In this document: piece by piece, positions 1 through 9,879 of the stretch
Position numbering within the stretch: position 1 is the first letter of the stretch
Layout of the letters: every line of letters starts with the position of its first letter
Source: Metabacillus arenae
GTDB lineage: Bacteria > Bacillota > Bacilli > Bacillales > Bacillaceae
Direction: 5' to 3'
Length of the DNA stretch: 64,000 nucleotides
Assembly: GCF_014773385.1 (NCBI RefSeq)
Contig: NZ_JACXAI010000005.1
Coordinates: 1 to 64,000 of the forward strand
The notes under the pieces: generated by a model
Databases searched by the model: none
What the model saw: the letters and a program-made list of their open reading frames with translations, nothing else
What the model was told of the DNA's origin: nothing
Position numbers and translations under genes: made by a program

Positions 1-288
1 ACCTTAATAGACCTCCATCACTTAGATACTTATCAGCTTAGTCATAGTTTACTTTTTTTAATATTTCGTGTCTAAATGATTAAGGGGTCTAAAAAGTTAT
101 ATTTCCACTTTTTGTTAATTAACTATAGGTGTTTTTCGTTTCTTGGGCTTTTCTGTCTAATTGCCAACTTTTTTATCCGGTTGCTTCGTTTATTGTACAG
201 TCCTCCCCTTTTACTTTCCGTATCAGGGAATTTTCTTGCCGATTGCGGAAATTTACTGGCCAAGTTTGAAATATATTAGCCACACGGA

Positions 289-466
289 CTCTTTATTTGC
301 CGTGGCTTGAAGCTTTTTGTCCTCTAGGGCTCTTTATTTGCCGTGGCTTGAAGCTTTTTGTCCTCTAGGGCTCTTTATTTGCTGTGGCTTGATGCTTTTT
401 GTCCTCTAGGGCTCTTTATTTGCCGTGGCTTGATGCTTTTTGTCCTCTAGGGCTCTTTATTTGCTG
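289..466. repeat. 41-bp tandem repeat, four full copies plus a partial fifth
   Basis: Copies start at 289, 330, 371, 412 and 453, each opening with CTCTTTATTTGC and closing with TTTTTGTCCTCTAGGG. The first two copies are identical. Copies 3 and 4 differ at one or two positions (C/T in TTTGCCG, A/T in TTGAAGC). The fifth breaks off after about 14 bases. Similar CAAGTTTGAA stretches lie just outside each end (near 261 and 467), as if the array had expanded inside a pre-existing sequence. Confidence 0.95.
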
Positions 467-711
467 CAAGTTTGAAGCATATGGTCCACTCAGTAATTTT
501 ATAGCGGTTCTGCCATACTGACTGAACAATCAAATTGTGATCTTGTTTCCCTAAGTATTAACAGGATACTTTGTATTTCAATGTGGTTTACCAAGTACTA
601 GCTTCGAGTTTCTCCCGAACTAGCTAATGTCTAACGGAATAATCGCAAGCCGGCCATTTCTTCCTACTTCTGGCTAGAAGGTTGGGGGTTCCATGTTAAG
701 GGGGCTATTTG

Positions 712-741
712 TTAAAAAAGCACCTCTGCTATAAGAGATGC
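712..741 (-). terminator. Intrinsic terminator of prfA-prmC
   Basis: Read on the minus strand, AGCATCTCT pairs with AGAGGTGCT (one G-T wobble) around a short loop and is followed by a run of T. It begins at the prmC stop codon, so it should end the prfA-prmC transcript. Confidence 0.8.
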
Positions 742-1596
742 TTACCCTATTTCTGCAAAGACCATCCGATCTTTGCCATTAATATCAAACACGATTTCTG
801 CTTTAGAAGTTGGGAAGGTTTCATTCAGCAGCAGCCGGACTGCTTCTCCTTGCCCTGCCCCAATTTCAAAGCCAACTAACGCTTTTGGTTTTAACACGAG
901 CGGCAGTTCGTCCATAAATTTTCTGTAGAAATCCAGCCCATCTTCCCCTCCGGCCAAAGCACGGCTAGGTTCGTGGTCCTTTACAACTGTGGACAATTTT
1001 AACACTTCTTTGTCAGGTATATAGGGTGGATTGGATACAACGATATCTACTTTCCTTTTTTCTTGAATGATTGGCTTCAAAAGATTTCCATGAGCAAATT
1101 GTACGGTTGCACCGAGCCGCTTTGCATTTTGTGCGGCGACTTCTAAAGATTCAGGAGCGATATCAGTAGCTGTCACAAATAGATGGGGCTCTTCAAGCGC
1201 CAAAGTTACGGCAATTACCCCGCTGCCTGTGCCTACATCAACTAAATGAAGTGATTTCTTGTCAAAATGTTTAGCCATTCTTTTTAACAGACCCTCTACA
1301 AGCTCTTCTGTTTCAGGTCTTGGAATAAGGACTTCCCTATTCACCGTAAAACGTCTTCCATAAAAATCTTCATATCCCATTAAATATTGAATGGGTTCAC
1401 CAGCTCCATGAAGCTTTATATCTAACACGAACGATTGATATACATTATCCGGAATGGTATCCCGCAGACTACTTAATAGGGTTGACCTGTTCATGTTTAC
1501 ATGATGACGAAGCAGAAGTTCTCCCGCATTTTCATCTCTTCCAGCTTCTTTTAAAAAAGAAGAAGCCCAATTGAGGGCTTCAAATATTCTGGTCAT
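742..1596 (-). CDS. prmC: Peptide chain release factor N5-glutamine methyltransferase
   Basis: SAM-dependent methyltransferase that methylates the glutamine of the GGQ motif in release factors RF1 and RF2, raising termination efficiency in the cytosol. The 284-residue product has the usual two parts: an N-terminal helical substrate-binding domain and a Rossmann methyltransferase domain with a glycine-rich SAM motif (DVGTGSGVIA) and the diagnostic NPPY motif (SNPPYIPD). It lies one base downstream of prfA, its substrate gene, in the same direction, as in B. subtilis (ywkE). Length is normal. Confidence 0.97.
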   Translation of the reverse strand: MTRIFEALNWASSFLKEAGRDENAGELLLRHHVNMNRSTLLSSLRDTIPDNVYQSFVLDIKLHGAGEPIQYLMGYEDFYGRRFTVNREVLIPRPETEELVEGLLKRMAKHFDKKSLHLVDVGTGSGVIAVTLALEEPHLFVTATDIAPESLEVAAQNAKRLGATVQFAHGNLLKPIIQEKRKVDIVVSNPPYIPDKEVLKLSTVVKDHEPSRALAGGEDGLDFYRKFMDELPLVLKPKALVGFEIGAGQGEAVRLLLNETFPTSKAEIVFDINGKDRMVFAEIG

Positions 1597-1597
1597 T

Positions 1598-2668
1598 CTA
1601 GTCTTCCGCTGCCTGTAGTCTTGATGATTGATCCTCTACAATTAGAGCGTCAATGAATTCATCAAGCTTTCCTTGCAGAATTTGGTCAAGCTTTTGAATC
1701 GTTAGACCTATACGGTGATCTGTCACACGATTCTGCGGGAAGTTATATGTCCGGATACGCTCAGAACGGTCGCCTGTTCCGACAGCTGATTTTCGAGTTT
1801 GATCATATTCTGCCTGAGCCTCTCGTTGAAATTTATCATATATCCGGGCGCGTAATACTTTCATAGCTTTTTCTTTGTTTTTTATTTGTGATTTTTCATC
1901 CTGACATGATACGACAACGCCTGTTGGCACATGAGTTAAACGAACCGCAGACATCGTTGTATTTACACTTTGTCCGCCTGGACCGCTGGATGCAAATGTA
2001 TCAACGCGGATATCCTTTTCATGAATATCCACCTCAACCTCTTCTGCTTCAGGTAAGCAGGCAACCGTTGCAGTCGATGTATGGATACGGCCACCTGATT
2101 CTGTTTCAGGTACTCGCTGGACACGATGGGCACCGTTTTCAAACTTCATCTTGGAATAAGCACCTTTCCCTGTAAGCATGAAAATAATCTCTTTATAGCC
2201 TCCGGTTCCCGTTGTGCTCGCTTCAATTACTTCTGTTCTCCAGCCCTGCGCTTCTGCATATCGGCTGTACATTCGGTATAAGTCACCTGCAAACAAGGCA
2301 GCCTCGTCTCCGCCTGCTGCCCCGCGAATTTCCATAATAACGTTTTTATCGTCATTAGGGTCTTTTGGGATAAGCAAAATTTTCAGACGTTCAGAATGAG
2401 CTTCTTCCTGTTCCTCAAGTTCTGCCAATTCGTCTTTTACCATCTCTCGCATTTCTGAATCAAGCTTTTCTTCAAGCATGCTTTTTGCATCACTGATTTG
2501 CTCTTTTACAGATTTATACTCTCTATACACTTCAACAGTTTCTTGAAGATCAGACTGTTCCTTAGAATATTCTCTCAGCTTATTTGTATCATTGACCACA
2601 TCAGGATCCATTAAAAGCTGATTTAATTTTTCGTATCGTTCTTCAACGGCTTGTAAACGATCTAACAC
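1598..2668 (-). CDS. prfA: Peptide chain release factor 1 (RF1)
   Basis: Recognises UAA and UAG stop codons and triggers peptide release on the ribosome. The GGQ motif is present ([12 protein letters not shown]) and so is the RF1-type codon-reading PxT motif (RVPETES). An ATG 23 codons upstream keeps the frame open. I choose the GTG at 2668 because GAGGTG sits just ahead of it and the product is then 356 residues, the length of B. subtilis RF1. It is the first gene of a two-gene operon with prmC. Confidence 0.96.
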   Translation of the reverse strand: MLDRLQAVEERYEKLNQLLMDPDVVNDTNKLREYSKEQSDLQETVEVYREYKSVKEQISDAKSMLEEKLDSEMREMVKDELAELEEQEEAHSERLKILLIPKDPNDDKNVIMEIRGAAGGDEAALFAGDLYRMYSRYAEAQGWRTEVIEASTTGTGGYKEIIFMLTGKGAYSKMKFENGAHRVQRVPETESGGRIHTSTATVACLPEAEEVEVDIHEKDIRVDTFASSGPGGQSVNTTMSAVRLTHVPTGVVVSCQDEKSQIKNKEKAMKVLRARIYDKFQREAQAEYDQTRKSAVGTGDRSERIRTYNFPQNRVTDHRIGLTIQKLDQILQGKLDEFIDALIVEDQSSRLQAAED

Positions 2669-2857
2669 GTTATTCACCTCAATTTTTCTCCATAACGTTA
2701 TAATTATAGTATAGGAGAACTTTAGCGTCAAAAGCAAATTAGCAAAAACGTTTTATACTGGCCATCTAATCATTAAATTATGGCGGTATATCGTAGTTTT
2801 GAATGCTTTTATGCTTCAAAAATCAGCCTATTATTTTAACTAAAAGGAGTAGAACAC

Positions 2858-3241
2858 ATGTTTAAGAAAATCCATCACATCGCCATTATATCTTCTGATT
2901 ATCAAGCTTCAAAGGATTTCTATGTGAATAAGCTGGGATTTAACGTTGTAAATGAGGTGTATCGCGAGAAAAGGGATTCCTACAAGCTTGATTTAGCGAT
3001 TTCTGAAACCTATCAGATTGAGTTATTTTCTTTTCCATCTCCTCCAAAAAGAGTTTCACAGCCTGAGGCTGCCGGTTTAAGGCATTTAGCTTTTGAAGTG
3101 GATCATATCCATGAGACAGTGTCGAAGCTCTCTGACAAAGGGATTGAATGTGAACCAATTCGAATTGATGAGGAAACAGGGAAGAAGTTCACATTTTTCC
3201 AAGATCCAGACGGTTTGCCACTGGAAATCTACGAAAACTAA
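2858..3241 (+). CDS. VOC (glyoxalase/dioxygenase fold) family protein, YaeR-like
   Basis: A 127-residue single-domain vicinal-oxygen-chelate protein. The repeated beta-alpha-beta-beta-beta fold is recognisable from the N-terminal HHIAI strand, the central GLRHLAFEVD strand and the C-terminal FFQDPDGLPLEIYE segment. The metal-ligand positions typical of glyoxalase I relatives are present: the first His at the start, a His in the middle and a C-terminal Glu. The substrate cannot be told from sequence. AAAGGAG precedes the ATG. It is divergent from prfA and upstream of racA. Confidence 0.85.
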   Translation: MFKKIHHIAIISSDYQASKDFYVNKLGFNVVNEVYREKRDSYKLDLAISETYQIELFSFPSPPKRVSQPEAAGLRHLAFEVDHIHETVSKLSDKGIECEPIRIDEETGKKFTFFQDPDGLPLEIYEN

Positions 3242-3345
3242 AACTGGCGAAACTTCACTATCTTTGCCGAATAAATACTTGTTTTGTCTTCTGGGAAGGA
3301 AAAAAGATGTAAAAAGAGAACTCCTCTTCTAAGGGGGAATGATGA

Positions 3346-3852
3346 ATGAATACTAGTGCGGTAGCTAAAGAGCTCTCTGTTTCAACCAAAACGATTCAGC
3401 GCTGGGTCAAACAGCTTAATTTGCCAATGGAACGGAACGAACTGGGTCACTATTTTTTCACAGACAAGGACATTGACTTGTTGAGAGAAGTTCAAACACA
3501 AATTCATAACGGCGTATTATTACAGGAAATCCAAGTGACAAAACCAAAACGTACAGGGCATTTAGTAGAAAAAAAAGAAGCCACAATTGATGATGAATGG
3601 CTGGAAAGGCTGAAGGAGGTTGAAAGGAAAGTAAATGAAAAAGCGGACTCTGTCGTGTCCTACCAATTACTTCAGCACCGTCAGGAATTAGAAGAGCTTC
3701 AAGAAAAAATTAAGTCACTCCAAATGCAGCTTGATGAATTGCAGAAACAAAAAGAGCTGCTAGGGAAGGATAATCTGCTCGTATTCGACCATCCTCACAA
3801 AAAACCGAAACAAAAACGCAAAAACTTGATTAGTTCTCTTTTAAGCTTTTAA
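3346..3852 (+). CDS. racA: RacA, chromosome-anchoring protein for axial filament formation
   Basis: In B. subtilis RacA binds origin-proximal DNA and tethers it to the cell pole through DivIVA at sporulation. The 168-residue product has a MerR-like helix-turn-helix at the N-terminus (KELSVSTKTIQRWVKQLNL), a long coiled coil (about residues 75-140, rich in QLxELQ heptads) and a basic tail (KKPKQKRK). It is slightly shorter than the B. subtilis protein but keeps the same architecture and synteny near tdk/prfA. AAGGGGGAATG precedes the start. A GAATAA element around 3271 could be a sigma-H -10, but its -35 is not convincing. Confidence 0.92.
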   Translation: MNTSAVAKELSVSTKTIQRWVKQLNLPMERNELGHYFFTDKDIDLLREVQTQIHNGVLLQEIQVTKPKRTGHLVEKKEATIDDEWLERLKEVERKVNEKADSVVSYQLLQHRQELEELQEKIKSLQMQLDELQKQKELLGKDNLLVFDHPHKKPKQKRKNLISSLLSF

Positions 3853-3879
3853 GACTAGGACGCCCCTAGTCTTATTTTT
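3851..3879 (+). terminator. Intrinsic terminator of racA
   Basis: AAGACTAGG pairs with CCTAGTCTT around a four-base loop, then ATTTTTC. It starts on the racA stop codon and lies between convergent genes. Confidence 0.85.
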
Positions 3880-3898
3880 CTTTTAGCAAAAGGTTATA

Positions 3899-4339
3899 CT
3901 ATTCTTCAACATTCACTTGGATCCTATAACGGGGTAAAGCGTTTACCATTTTATCGTGAAGTTCCTTTTCCAGCTTCTTCATTTCCTTCTGAGAAAGATT
4001 TTTTTCAGAGTATACCGTTACCCTGGCATTTTTTCCGTTGATGAGAACAGGTCCGAGCTCAAGATAATCATAATCCTTTAAAGCTTCGCCAACCTTATCC
4101 TTGTCAGTATCCAAGTTGGGGCGGCTTTCGGATAAATCAATAAAATTAGGGTTTTGATTGGTATTCGTCCTTTCATCATCAAGTTCCCGTTGATACCCAG
4201 TTTCCTTTTGTCCGGAATTCATCAAATTTGTTCCATTCTTATCTTCCTCTTGGGGAATTTGTTGACCGGTTGGGCTCCAGGAACAAGCAGTTAAAGTTAA
4301 AATAAGAGCCGAAAGCAAATAAACAAAGATTTTCTTCAT
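3899..4339 (-). CDS. YhcN/YlaJ-type sporulation lipoprotein
   Basis: A 146-residue secreted lipoprotein: a short basic N-terminus, a hydrophobic stretch and a lipobox LTAC placing the lipidated Cys near residue 19. The mature part starts with a polar, Asn/Gln/Asp-rich linker and ends with an alpha/beta segment (NGKNARVTVYSEKNLSQKEMKKLEKELHDKMVN region) typical of the YhcN/YlaJ family found on the inner spore membrane. The exact biochemical role is unknown for the family. It is monocistronic, convergent with racA. Confidence 0.75.
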   Translation of the reverse strand: MKKIFVYLLSALILTLTACSWSPTGQQIPQEEDKNGTNLMNSGQKETGYQRELDDERTNTNQNPNFIDLSESRPNLDTDKDKVGEALKDYDYLELGPVLINGKNARVTVYSEKNLSQKEMKKLEKELHDKMVNALPRYRIQVNVEE

Positions 4340-4577
4340 ATGATCAAAGCACCTCCATTCATAAGGTGCCCAAAATAAACGGAAACTTTCAGGCTTTGGG
4401 AGTTTTTTAACCTCAGTTACGGGATGACCGGATAGTCTGCTTCATTGCTTTCATAGAAACCTGAAGTTTTGGCTGAGGTCTGTTGTTAAGAGGAGGATAA
4501 ATAAAAATAGCAGCTGCCTCTGTAAAAATAGGAGGATAGCTGCTGTTAGGCTAAAAGCCTTTTTATGTAGAAAGAAA
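4340..4577. other. Spacer between spore lipoprotein and tdk
   Basis: Contains the lipoprotein ribosome binding site (GGAGGTGC just upstream of 4339) and the tdk terminator. No open frame of interest. Confidence 0.6.
4495..4544 (-). terminator. Intrinsic terminator of tdk
   Basis: On the minus strand AGCAGCT and AGCTGCT form the base, with an inner CCTC/GAGG pairing, followed by ATTTTTATTT. Confidence 0.8.
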
Positions 4578-5198
4578 TTAAGGCTTTTGAATTTTTGCTT
4601 GTTTCATTTGATTAGAAATTGGTTTGTTTGGAACTTCATGGTGATGTCTGCAACGGGGTTCGTATGACTCAGATGCGCCGACTAAAATAATGGGGTCATC
4701 GTAAGAAGCTGGTTTACCGTCAATTAAACGTTGAGTACGGCTTGCTGGCGAGCCGCAAACAGAGCAGACCGCTTGAAGCTTTGTTACTAATTCAGCTATT
4801 GCCATTAGCTCAGGAACTGTTCCAAATGGTTCTCCTCGGAAATCTTGATCTAGTCCTGCAACGATTACTCGATGACCTTGATTAGCCAAAAGTGTCACAG
4901 CTTCAACAATTTCGTTATCAAAAAACTGAACCTCATCGATTGCTACAACATCTGTGTTTTCCGATACGGCCTGCATGATGTCGAATGATGAGGCAATCGG
5001 TTTGCATATGACTGACGTCCCATTATGTGAGACAACAGCTTCTTCGCTGTACCGGTTATCAATTACTGGTTTGAAAACTTGTACCTTTTGTTTTGCAAAT
5101 TGAGCACGTCTTACTCTGCGAATCAATTCCTCCGATTTCCCAGAAAACATACTCCCGCAGATTACTTCAAGCCATCCGGTTTGTTTCATTACATACAT
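4578..5198 (-). CDS. tdk: Thymidine kinase
   Basis: Salvage enzyme that phosphorylates thymidine to dTMP with ATP. Type II (TK1-like) features are clear: P-loop [10 protein letters not shown] near the N-terminus, the DEVQFF Walker B, and a C-terminal lid with zinc cysteines (CSVCG, then CRHHHE). An ATG 12 codons upstream is open, but the ATG at 5198 follows GGGAGAGG and matches the N-terminus of B. subtilis Tdk, giving 206 residues. Downstream of rpmE with its own terminator. Confidence 0.95.
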   Translation of the reverse strand: MYVMKQTGWLEVICGSMFSGKSEELIRRVRRAQFAKQKVQVFKPVIDNRYSEEAVVSHNGTSVICKPIASSFDIMQAVSENTDVVAIDEVQFFDNEIVEAVTLLANQGHRVIVAGLDQDFRGEPFGTVPELMAIAELVTKLQAVCSVCGSPASRTQRLIDGKPASYDDPIILVGASESYEPRCRHHHEVPNKPISNQMKQAKIQKP

Positions 5199-5314
5199 TC
5201 TGGTGGCCTCTCCCTTCGTTCTTCCATACTCCATAAGGTTTGGGTTATTTATCTAAATACTCCCATTTCGATGCCCATATGAAGTAACTTCGAGTGCAAA
5301 AAGCTGTTTTTTTT

Positions 5315-5352
5315 CGTAAAAAAACAGGCAAGGAACAGTGTCTTGCCTGTTT
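5315..5352 (-). terminator. Intrinsic terminator of rpmE
   Basis: Minus-strand AAACAGGCAAG pairs perfectly with CTTGCCTGTTT and is followed by TTTT. It separates rpmE from tdk. Confidence 0.88.
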
Positions 5353-5367
5353 GTTAAACTCGATCGC

Positions 5368-5568
5368 TTATTTGATACCGTATTTTTTTCTGAATTTATC
5401 TACACGTCCACCTGCATCGGCGAATTTTTGACGACCTGTGTAGAATGGGTGACATTCTGAACAAACCTCAACGCGCACCTCTTCTAATACAGAACCAGTT
5501 TCAAATTCGTTACCGCAAGCACACTTCACCGTTACTTTTTTATAGTTTGGATGAATTGCTGATTTCAT
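5368..5568 (-). CDS. rpmE: 50S ribosomal protein L31, zinc-binding type
   Basis: Large-subunit ribosomal protein. The 66-residue form keeps the zinc cluster cysteines at positions 16, 18, 36 and 39 (CAC...CSEC), which marks the zinc-containing paralogue replaced by RpmEB under zinc starvation in B. subtilis. The first in-frame ATG overlaps the Shine-Dalgarno AAGGAG, so I take the second ATG at 5568, nine bases from the Shine-Dalgarno. It has its own promoter and a structured leader. Confidence 0.96.
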   Translation of the reverse strand: MKSAIHPNYKKVTVKCACGNEFETGSVLEEVRVEVCSECHPFYTGRQKFADAGGRVDKFRKKYGIK

Positions 5569-5675
5569 TCTTTTCATCTCCTTCTGCCCTGAGTCATATT
5601 CGAAACAGAGTTATCTATTTCAGATTATAAAAATCACTTGATTTTTATAAGAAACATCTGAAAGCACATGTTGAA
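5569..5675 (-). promoter_or_regulatory. rpmE 5' leader with long hairpin
   Basis: The transcript starting near 5668 would carry about 100 untranslated bases. Within it, 5621-5660 folds into a hairpin: TTATAAAAATCA pairs with TGATTTTTATAA, and outer CAGAT/ATCTG pairs extend the base. Ribosomal protein genes often have autoregulatory leaders and L31 leaders have been reported in several phyla. Whether this is one is inference from position and structure only. Confidence 0.5.
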
Positions 5676-5704
5676 ATTATAACAAGGTTAAATTGGTTTT
5701 GCAA
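5676..5704 (-). promoter_or_regulatory. Sigma-A promoter of rpmE
   Basis: On the minus strand TTGCAA (5699-5704) is separated by exactly 17 bases from a perfect TATAAT (5676-5681). It lies between the rho stop codon and rpmE, so rpmE can be transcribed independently of rho. Confidence 0.8.
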
Positions 5705-5738
5705 GGACCAACTAAATATTGTTAATCTTCTTCGTTTA

Positions 5739-7034
5739 TTAATTTCTTCTATAGGACCCGTTACCGCCTGCCGGCTTCATTTCTGTATCCAATATGTTAA
5801 AGAACTCTTCATTTGTTTTAGATTGGCGCAGCTTTTTCATGAACTTTTCGATAAAGTCAGGAGTGTCTGACATCGTTTTTCGAATGGTCCATAGCTTTTC
5901 AAGATGATCTTTTGGAACAAGAAGCTCTTCTTTTCTTGTTCCAGAACGGCGGATATCAATCGCAGGAAAAATTCTTCTTTCGGCAAGCGAACGATCAAGA
6001 TGCAATTCCATATTGCCTGTCCCTTTAAATTCCTCGTAAATAACGTCATCCATTCTGGAGCCAGTGTCAACCAATGCTGTTGCAAGGATGGTAAGGCTTC
6101 CACCCTCTTCAATGTTCCTTGCAGCCCCGAAGAACCGTTTCGGTCTATGAAAAGCAGCAGGATCAATCCCTCCAGAAAGGGTACGTCCGCTTGGCGGGAT
6201 AACCAAGTTATAGGCACGCGCAAGACGAGTAATACTATCCATAAGGATAATTACATCCTTCTTGTGCTCTACTAAACGCATCGCTCGTTCTAACACTAGC
6301 TCTGCTACTTTTATGTGGTTTTCAGGGACCTCATCAAACGTTGAGCTGACAACATCTCCTGCTACTGAGCGTTCAATGTCTGTTACTTCCTCAGGACGCT
6401 CATCAATCAACAAGACGATTAGCTCAGCCTCAGGATTGTTTGTTGTAATACTATTGGCAATTTCTTTTAAAAGCATGGTTTTACCTGCTTTTGGGGGGGC
6501 TACAATCAAACCGCGCTGTCCAAAACCAACAGGAGCAATCAAATCCATAATCCTTGTCGATAAAGCTCTAGGCTGAGTTTCAAGGTAGATCTGACGATCC
6601 GGATACAATGGTGTTAAAGCCGGGAAGTGGACACGTTCTTTCGCAGATTCCGGATCATCTCCATTTACTGCTTCTACATGGAGTAAACCGTAATAGCGTT
6701 CATTCTCTTTAGGGGGACGAACTTTCCCAGATACCTTATCTCCGTTCCTCAAATCAAATCTGCGAATCTGGGATGCAGAAATATAAATATCCTCTGAGCT
6801 TGGAGAATAGTTGATTGGACGTAAAAATCCAAATCCTTCAGATTGAATGATTTCTAAAACACCCTCCATAAACAGAAGGTCTTCTTGTTCTGCATTTGCT
6901 TTTAAAATAGCAAAAATTAATTCTTTTTTTGTCAGCTTACTGTAATATGACACTTTATAATGACGAGCAAGTTCATACAGCTCTTTCAATTTCATGTTTT
7001 CAAGTGATGAAATCGAAACTTTTTTTTCACTCAT
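5739..7034 (-). CDS. rho: Transcription termination factor Rho
   Basis: Hexameric RNA helicase that ends transcription of untranslated RNA. The 431 residues contain an N-terminal Rho_N domain, a cold-shock-like RNA-binding domain ([14 protein letters not shown]; primary RNA site) and an ATPase core with P-loop [10 protein letters not shown], the Q-loop and R-loop (SGGIDP). It is nearly identical to B. subtilis Rho through the core and diverges only in the C-terminal tail. A long upstream leader (7035-7557) would fit the autoregulation known for this gene, but I could not define an element. Confidence 0.98.
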   Translation of the reverse strand: MSEKKVSISSLENMKLKELYELARHYKVSYYSKLTKKELIFAILKANAEQEDLLFMEGVLEIIQSEGFGFLRPINYSPSSEDIYISASQIRRFDLRNGDKVSGKVRPPKENERYYGLLHVEAVNGDDPESAKERVHFPALTPLYPDRQIYLETQPRALSTRIMDLIAPVGFGQRGLIVAPPKAGKTMLLKEIANSITTNNPEAELIVLLIDERPEEVTDIERSVAGDVVSSTFDEVPENHIKVAELVLERAMRLVEHKKDVIILMDSITRLARAYNLVIPPSGRTLSGGIDPAAFHRPKRFFGAARNIEEGGSLTILATALVDTGSRMDDVIYEEFKGTGNMELHLDRSLAERRIFPAIDIRRSGTRKEELLVPKDHLEKLWTIRKTMSDTPDFIEKFMKKLRQSKTNEEFFNILDTEMKPAGGNGSYRRN

Positions 7035-7557
7035 ATCTACACCACTCTTTTGTTAAATAAAATTTATTTGCTGCAATATAAAAAATTGCATAAGTACAAA
7101 GCAAAAACCCTGTCCTAAAAACGGATCGAACACAGTTTTACAAGTTTCACATACCATAAATTATTGTATAAAGATAATTGCTCTTCCACCCATACAAGCT
7201 TAAATTTCGAATTGAAAAGGAGTATTTTATGGATAGAGAAGGGAATGAAGATGAATACTTGAAGTAAACGAAGCAGTTTATGAATATGCAGCACTCTTTA
7301 GTTTTACCTTATTTCGACTCTTTAATCAATGGTTTTTCCGTTTTGTCATAAGAATGAAAAGGAAGCGAGTGATTGAGGTACCCGCTTCCCCCTTTAATTG
7401 GCTGTTTAAGTAAATTTTACCTGAGATTAATCATCATGATTACTCGAGAACTTTTGCGAATTTGAAGCAATTTGCGGTATACCGATTGCCTTAATTTGAA
7501 ATTCCCGCTTATTCTGTCAAAAGCAATAATCATAGAAAAGTGTTTTTATTGTTAAAA
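7035..7557. other. Intergenic region between glpX and rho
   Basis: Holds the putative glpX terminator and an AT-rich rho upstream region with no clear sigma-A hexamer pair. On the plus strand AAAAGGAG at about 7217 precedes an ATG at 7230 that opens only a 12-codon frame. Confidence 0.5.
7350..7389 (-). terminator. Probable glpX terminator
   Basis: Minus-strand GGAAGCGGGT pairs with ACTCGCTTCC (one mismatch) and is followed by TTTTCATTCTT. The T-run is imperfect. Confidence 0.55.
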
Positions 7558-8523
7558 CTATGGTTTAATGACAAGGTTCGGCTTCTTTTTTAGGCTGTGC
7601 CGTCCATCAACAAAACGGACTGTTCCCGATTTTGCTCTCATGACAAGGGATTGGGTTGTCCCTGAAGACCCTTTAAACTGAACGCCTTTTAGCAATTCTC
7701 CGTCTGTTACTCCAGTGGCAGCAAAAATGGCGTCGTCCCCTTTTACAAGGTCTTCCATTCTAAGAATCCGGTTTACATCAACACCCATTTCCTTACACCT
7801 TGCAAGCTCTTCTTCACTTTGAGGAAGAAGCTTTCCATGGATTTCCCCGCCAAGACATTTTAAAGCCACTGCTGAAATCACACCTTCAGGCGCTCCCCCT
7901 GAACCGAATAAAATATCTACACCAGTATGATCAAATGCGGTGTTAATGGCACCTGCAACATCTCCGTCATTTATCAGTTTAATTCGGGCGCCTGCTTCCC
8001 GAAGTTCATTAATAATCCTTTCATGTCTGGAGCGATTTAAAACTGTCGCTACCACATCTTCAATATCTTTATTCTTTGCTTTTGCGACTGCTTTTAAATT
8101 GTCAATAATCGGAGCCTCAATATCAATGCAGCCGACAGCTTCAGGACCGACAGCAATCTTGTCCATATACATATCTGGTGCATTAAGCAGGTTTCCATGA
8201 TCGGCTACTGCCAAAACAGCAAGGGCATTCCAGCCGCCGCTTGCAAGGATGTTTGTTCCTTCCAGTGGATCAACTGCTATATCAACCCGGGGGCCGTAGC
8301 CATTCCCAAGCTTTTCCCCTATGTAAAGCATCGGAGCTTCATCCATTTCTCCTTCCCCAATCACTACAGTCCCTTTCATTGGAACGGTATCAAAGACATC
8401 TCTCATCGCAGATGTTGCTGCATCATCCGCCTCTTCCTTTTTGCCTCTGCCCATCCAGCGTGCTGAAGCTAAAGCAGCAGCTTCTGTAACTCGAACTAGC
8501 TCCATTGATAAACTTCTTTCCAT
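7558..8523 (-). CDS. glpX: Fructose-1,6-bisphosphatase, class II
   Basis: Gluconeogenic hydrolysis of fructose 1,6-bisphosphate to fructose 6-phosphate. The 321-residue product carries the metal-binding segment [10 protein letters not shown], the DPLEGTN motif and the conserved [10 protein letters not shown] and [10 protein letters not shown] segments, and is close to B. subtilis YwjI throughout. It lies downstream of murA2 and near fbaA, so glycolytic/gluconeogenic genes cluster here. Confidence 0.96.
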   Translation of the reverse strand: MERSLSMELVRVTEAAALASARWMGRGKKEEADDAATSAMRDVFDTVPMKGTVVIGEGEMDEAPMLYIGEKLGNGYGPRVDIAVDPLEGTNILASGGWNALAVLAVADHGNLLNAPDMYMDKIAVGPEAVGCIDIEAPIIDNLKAVAKAKNKDIEDVVATVLNRSRHERIINELREAGARIKLINDGDVAGAINTAFDHTGVDILFGSGGAPEGVISAVALKCLGGEIHGKLLPQSEEELARCKEMGVDVNRILRMEDLVKGDDAIFAATGVTDGELLKGVQFKGSSGTTQSLVMRAKSGTVRFVDGRHSLKKKPNLVIKP

Positions 8524-8571
8524 TTGTAAACCTCTCCTTATTCCCCTTGTTGTGTAGTTTTATCTTTTATT

Positions 8572-8588
8572 AGGGTACCAGGTACCCT
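8572..8588. repeat. GGTACC palindromic repeat (copy 1)
   Basis: A 17-bp perfect palindrome around GGTACC-A-GGTACC just after the murA2 stop codon. On the minus strand it can form a short hairpin, but no T-run follows. Related copies lie at 38825-38855 and 59745-59773. Confidence 0.85.
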
Positions 8589-8589
8589 G

Positions 8590-9879
8590 TTATAAATTTT
8601 GGAGCTGTTCGATTTCTTTTTCAGACAGCTTTTCACGCCAAACCGTTGCGCCTAGTCCATTCAATTTCTCTTCTAATTGGCTGTAGCCTCTGTCAATATG
8701 TTCAAGACCTGTAATTTCAGTTATCCCTTCTGCCATTAAGCCTGCTGCAACAAGGCATGCACCAGCTCTCAAATCACTTGCTTTTACCTTTGCTCCTTGA
8801 AGACGCGAAGGTCCTGAGATAATAGCAGAACGGCCCTCAACCTTCATATTTGCGTTCATACGGCGCAATTCATCAATATGTTTAAAACGTGCAGAATAAA
8901 TGGTATCTGTAACAACGCTTGTCCCTGTTGCTTTCGTTAACAATGCTGTCATTGGCTGCTGAAGGTCCGTCGGAAAACCTGGATATACTAACGTTTTAAC
9001 ATCGACTGCTTTCAGTTCCTTTTGAATACCGACAATCATAATTTGGTCATTGCTTGTCTCTACATGAATGCCCATTTCCCGCAGCTTCGCAATCAATGAT
9101 TCCAAATGAAGAGGAATGACATTATCAATAATGACTTCTTTCCCCATCGAAGCCCCGATAATCATATACGTTCCTGCTTCAATTCGATCGGGAATGATCG
9201 AATGACGGCATCCATGAAGCTTTTCGACCCCATCAATGCGAATAACATCTGTTCCGGCACCTTTAATTTTGGCGCCCATACTTGATAATAGCGTAGCTAC
9301 ATCAATAATCTCAGGCTCTTTTGCTGCATTTTCAATAATTGTTTGTCCCTTTGCCAGGACAGCCGCAAGCATAATATTAATTGTTGCTCCGACACTGACG
9401 ACATCAAGGTAGATTCTGGCACCTTTTAGTTCATCAGCACGTAAGTAAATCGCACCTTGTTCATTCGTAATTTGAGCACCTAGTGCTTCAAATCCTTTAA
9501 TATGCTGGTCAATTGGACGCGGACCTAAATGACATCCGCCCGGCAATCCAATAACTGCTTTTTTGAATCGGCCAAGCATAGCTCCCATTAAATAATAGGA
9601 TGCACGGAGCTTTTTCACCTTCCCATTTGGCAGGGGCATTGAAATCATTGTGGAAGGATCCACATGCATTTCTCCATCCTCGAATGCCGCTTTCCCGCCA
9701 ATTTCTTCAAGCAAAGCCCGGAGAATATGTACATCTGAAATATCAGGCAACCCTTCAATGATAACAGGTGACTCGGCAAGAATTGTTGCTGGAATAAGCG
9801 CAACAGCACTATTTTTAGCGCCGCTTACTCCTACTGTCCCTTTTAACGAGTACCCTCCTGCAATCTTCAACTTTTCCAT
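8590..9879 (-). CDS. murAB: UDP-N-acetylglucosamine 1-carboxyvinyltransferase (MurA2/MurZ)
   Basis: Transfers enolpyruvate from PEP to UDP-GlcNAc, the first committed step of peptidoglycan precursor synthesis. The 429 residues keep the active-site loop with Cys116 ([11 protein letters not shown]), the fosfomycin target, and the two-fold inside-out alpha/beta barrel repeats. Sequence and position between fsa and glpX identify it as the second MurA of Bacillales (B. subtilis MurAB/MurZ), not the essential paralogue near atp/spoIID. Confidence 0.96.
   Translation of the reverse strand: MEKLKIAGGYSLKGTVGVSGAKNSAVALIPATILAESPVIIEGLPDISDVHILRALLEEIGGKAAFEDGEMHVDPSTMISMPLPNGKVKKLRASYYLMGAMLGRFKKAVIGLPGGCHLGPRPIDQHIKGFEALGAQITNEQGAIYLRADELKGARIYLDVVSVGATINIMLAAVLAKGQTIIENAAKEPEIIDVATLLSSMGAKIKGAGTDVIRIDGVEKLHGCRHSIIPDRIEAGTYMIIGASMGKEVIIDNVIPLHLESLIAKLREMGIHVETSNDQIMIVGIQKELKAVDVKTLVYPGFPTDLQQPMTALLTKATGTSVVTDTIYSARFKHIDELRRMNANMKVEGRSAIISGPSRLQGAKVKASDLRAGACLVAAGLMAEGITEITGLEHIDRGYSQLEEKLNGLGATVWREKLSEKEIEQLQNL

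Larger units (their letters stand above)
1..741. other. Non-coding region downstream of prmC
   Basis: No convincing gene is visible here. A 67-codon open frame at 76-279 on the plus strand lacks a good ribosome binding site, is strongly T-rich and resembles no family I know. The only marked structures are the 41-bp tandem repeat at 289-466 and the prmC terminator at 712-741. In B. subtilis spoIIR follows prmC; it is not visible in this window. Confidence 0.7.

Noticed and set aside
76-279. 67-codon open frame near the left edge
   Set aside because: T-rich, hydrophobic by composition, no ribosome binding site and no recognisable domain.
289-466. CRISPR array
   Set aside because: The 41-bp units are directly adjacent with no unique spacers, so it is a plain tandem repeat.
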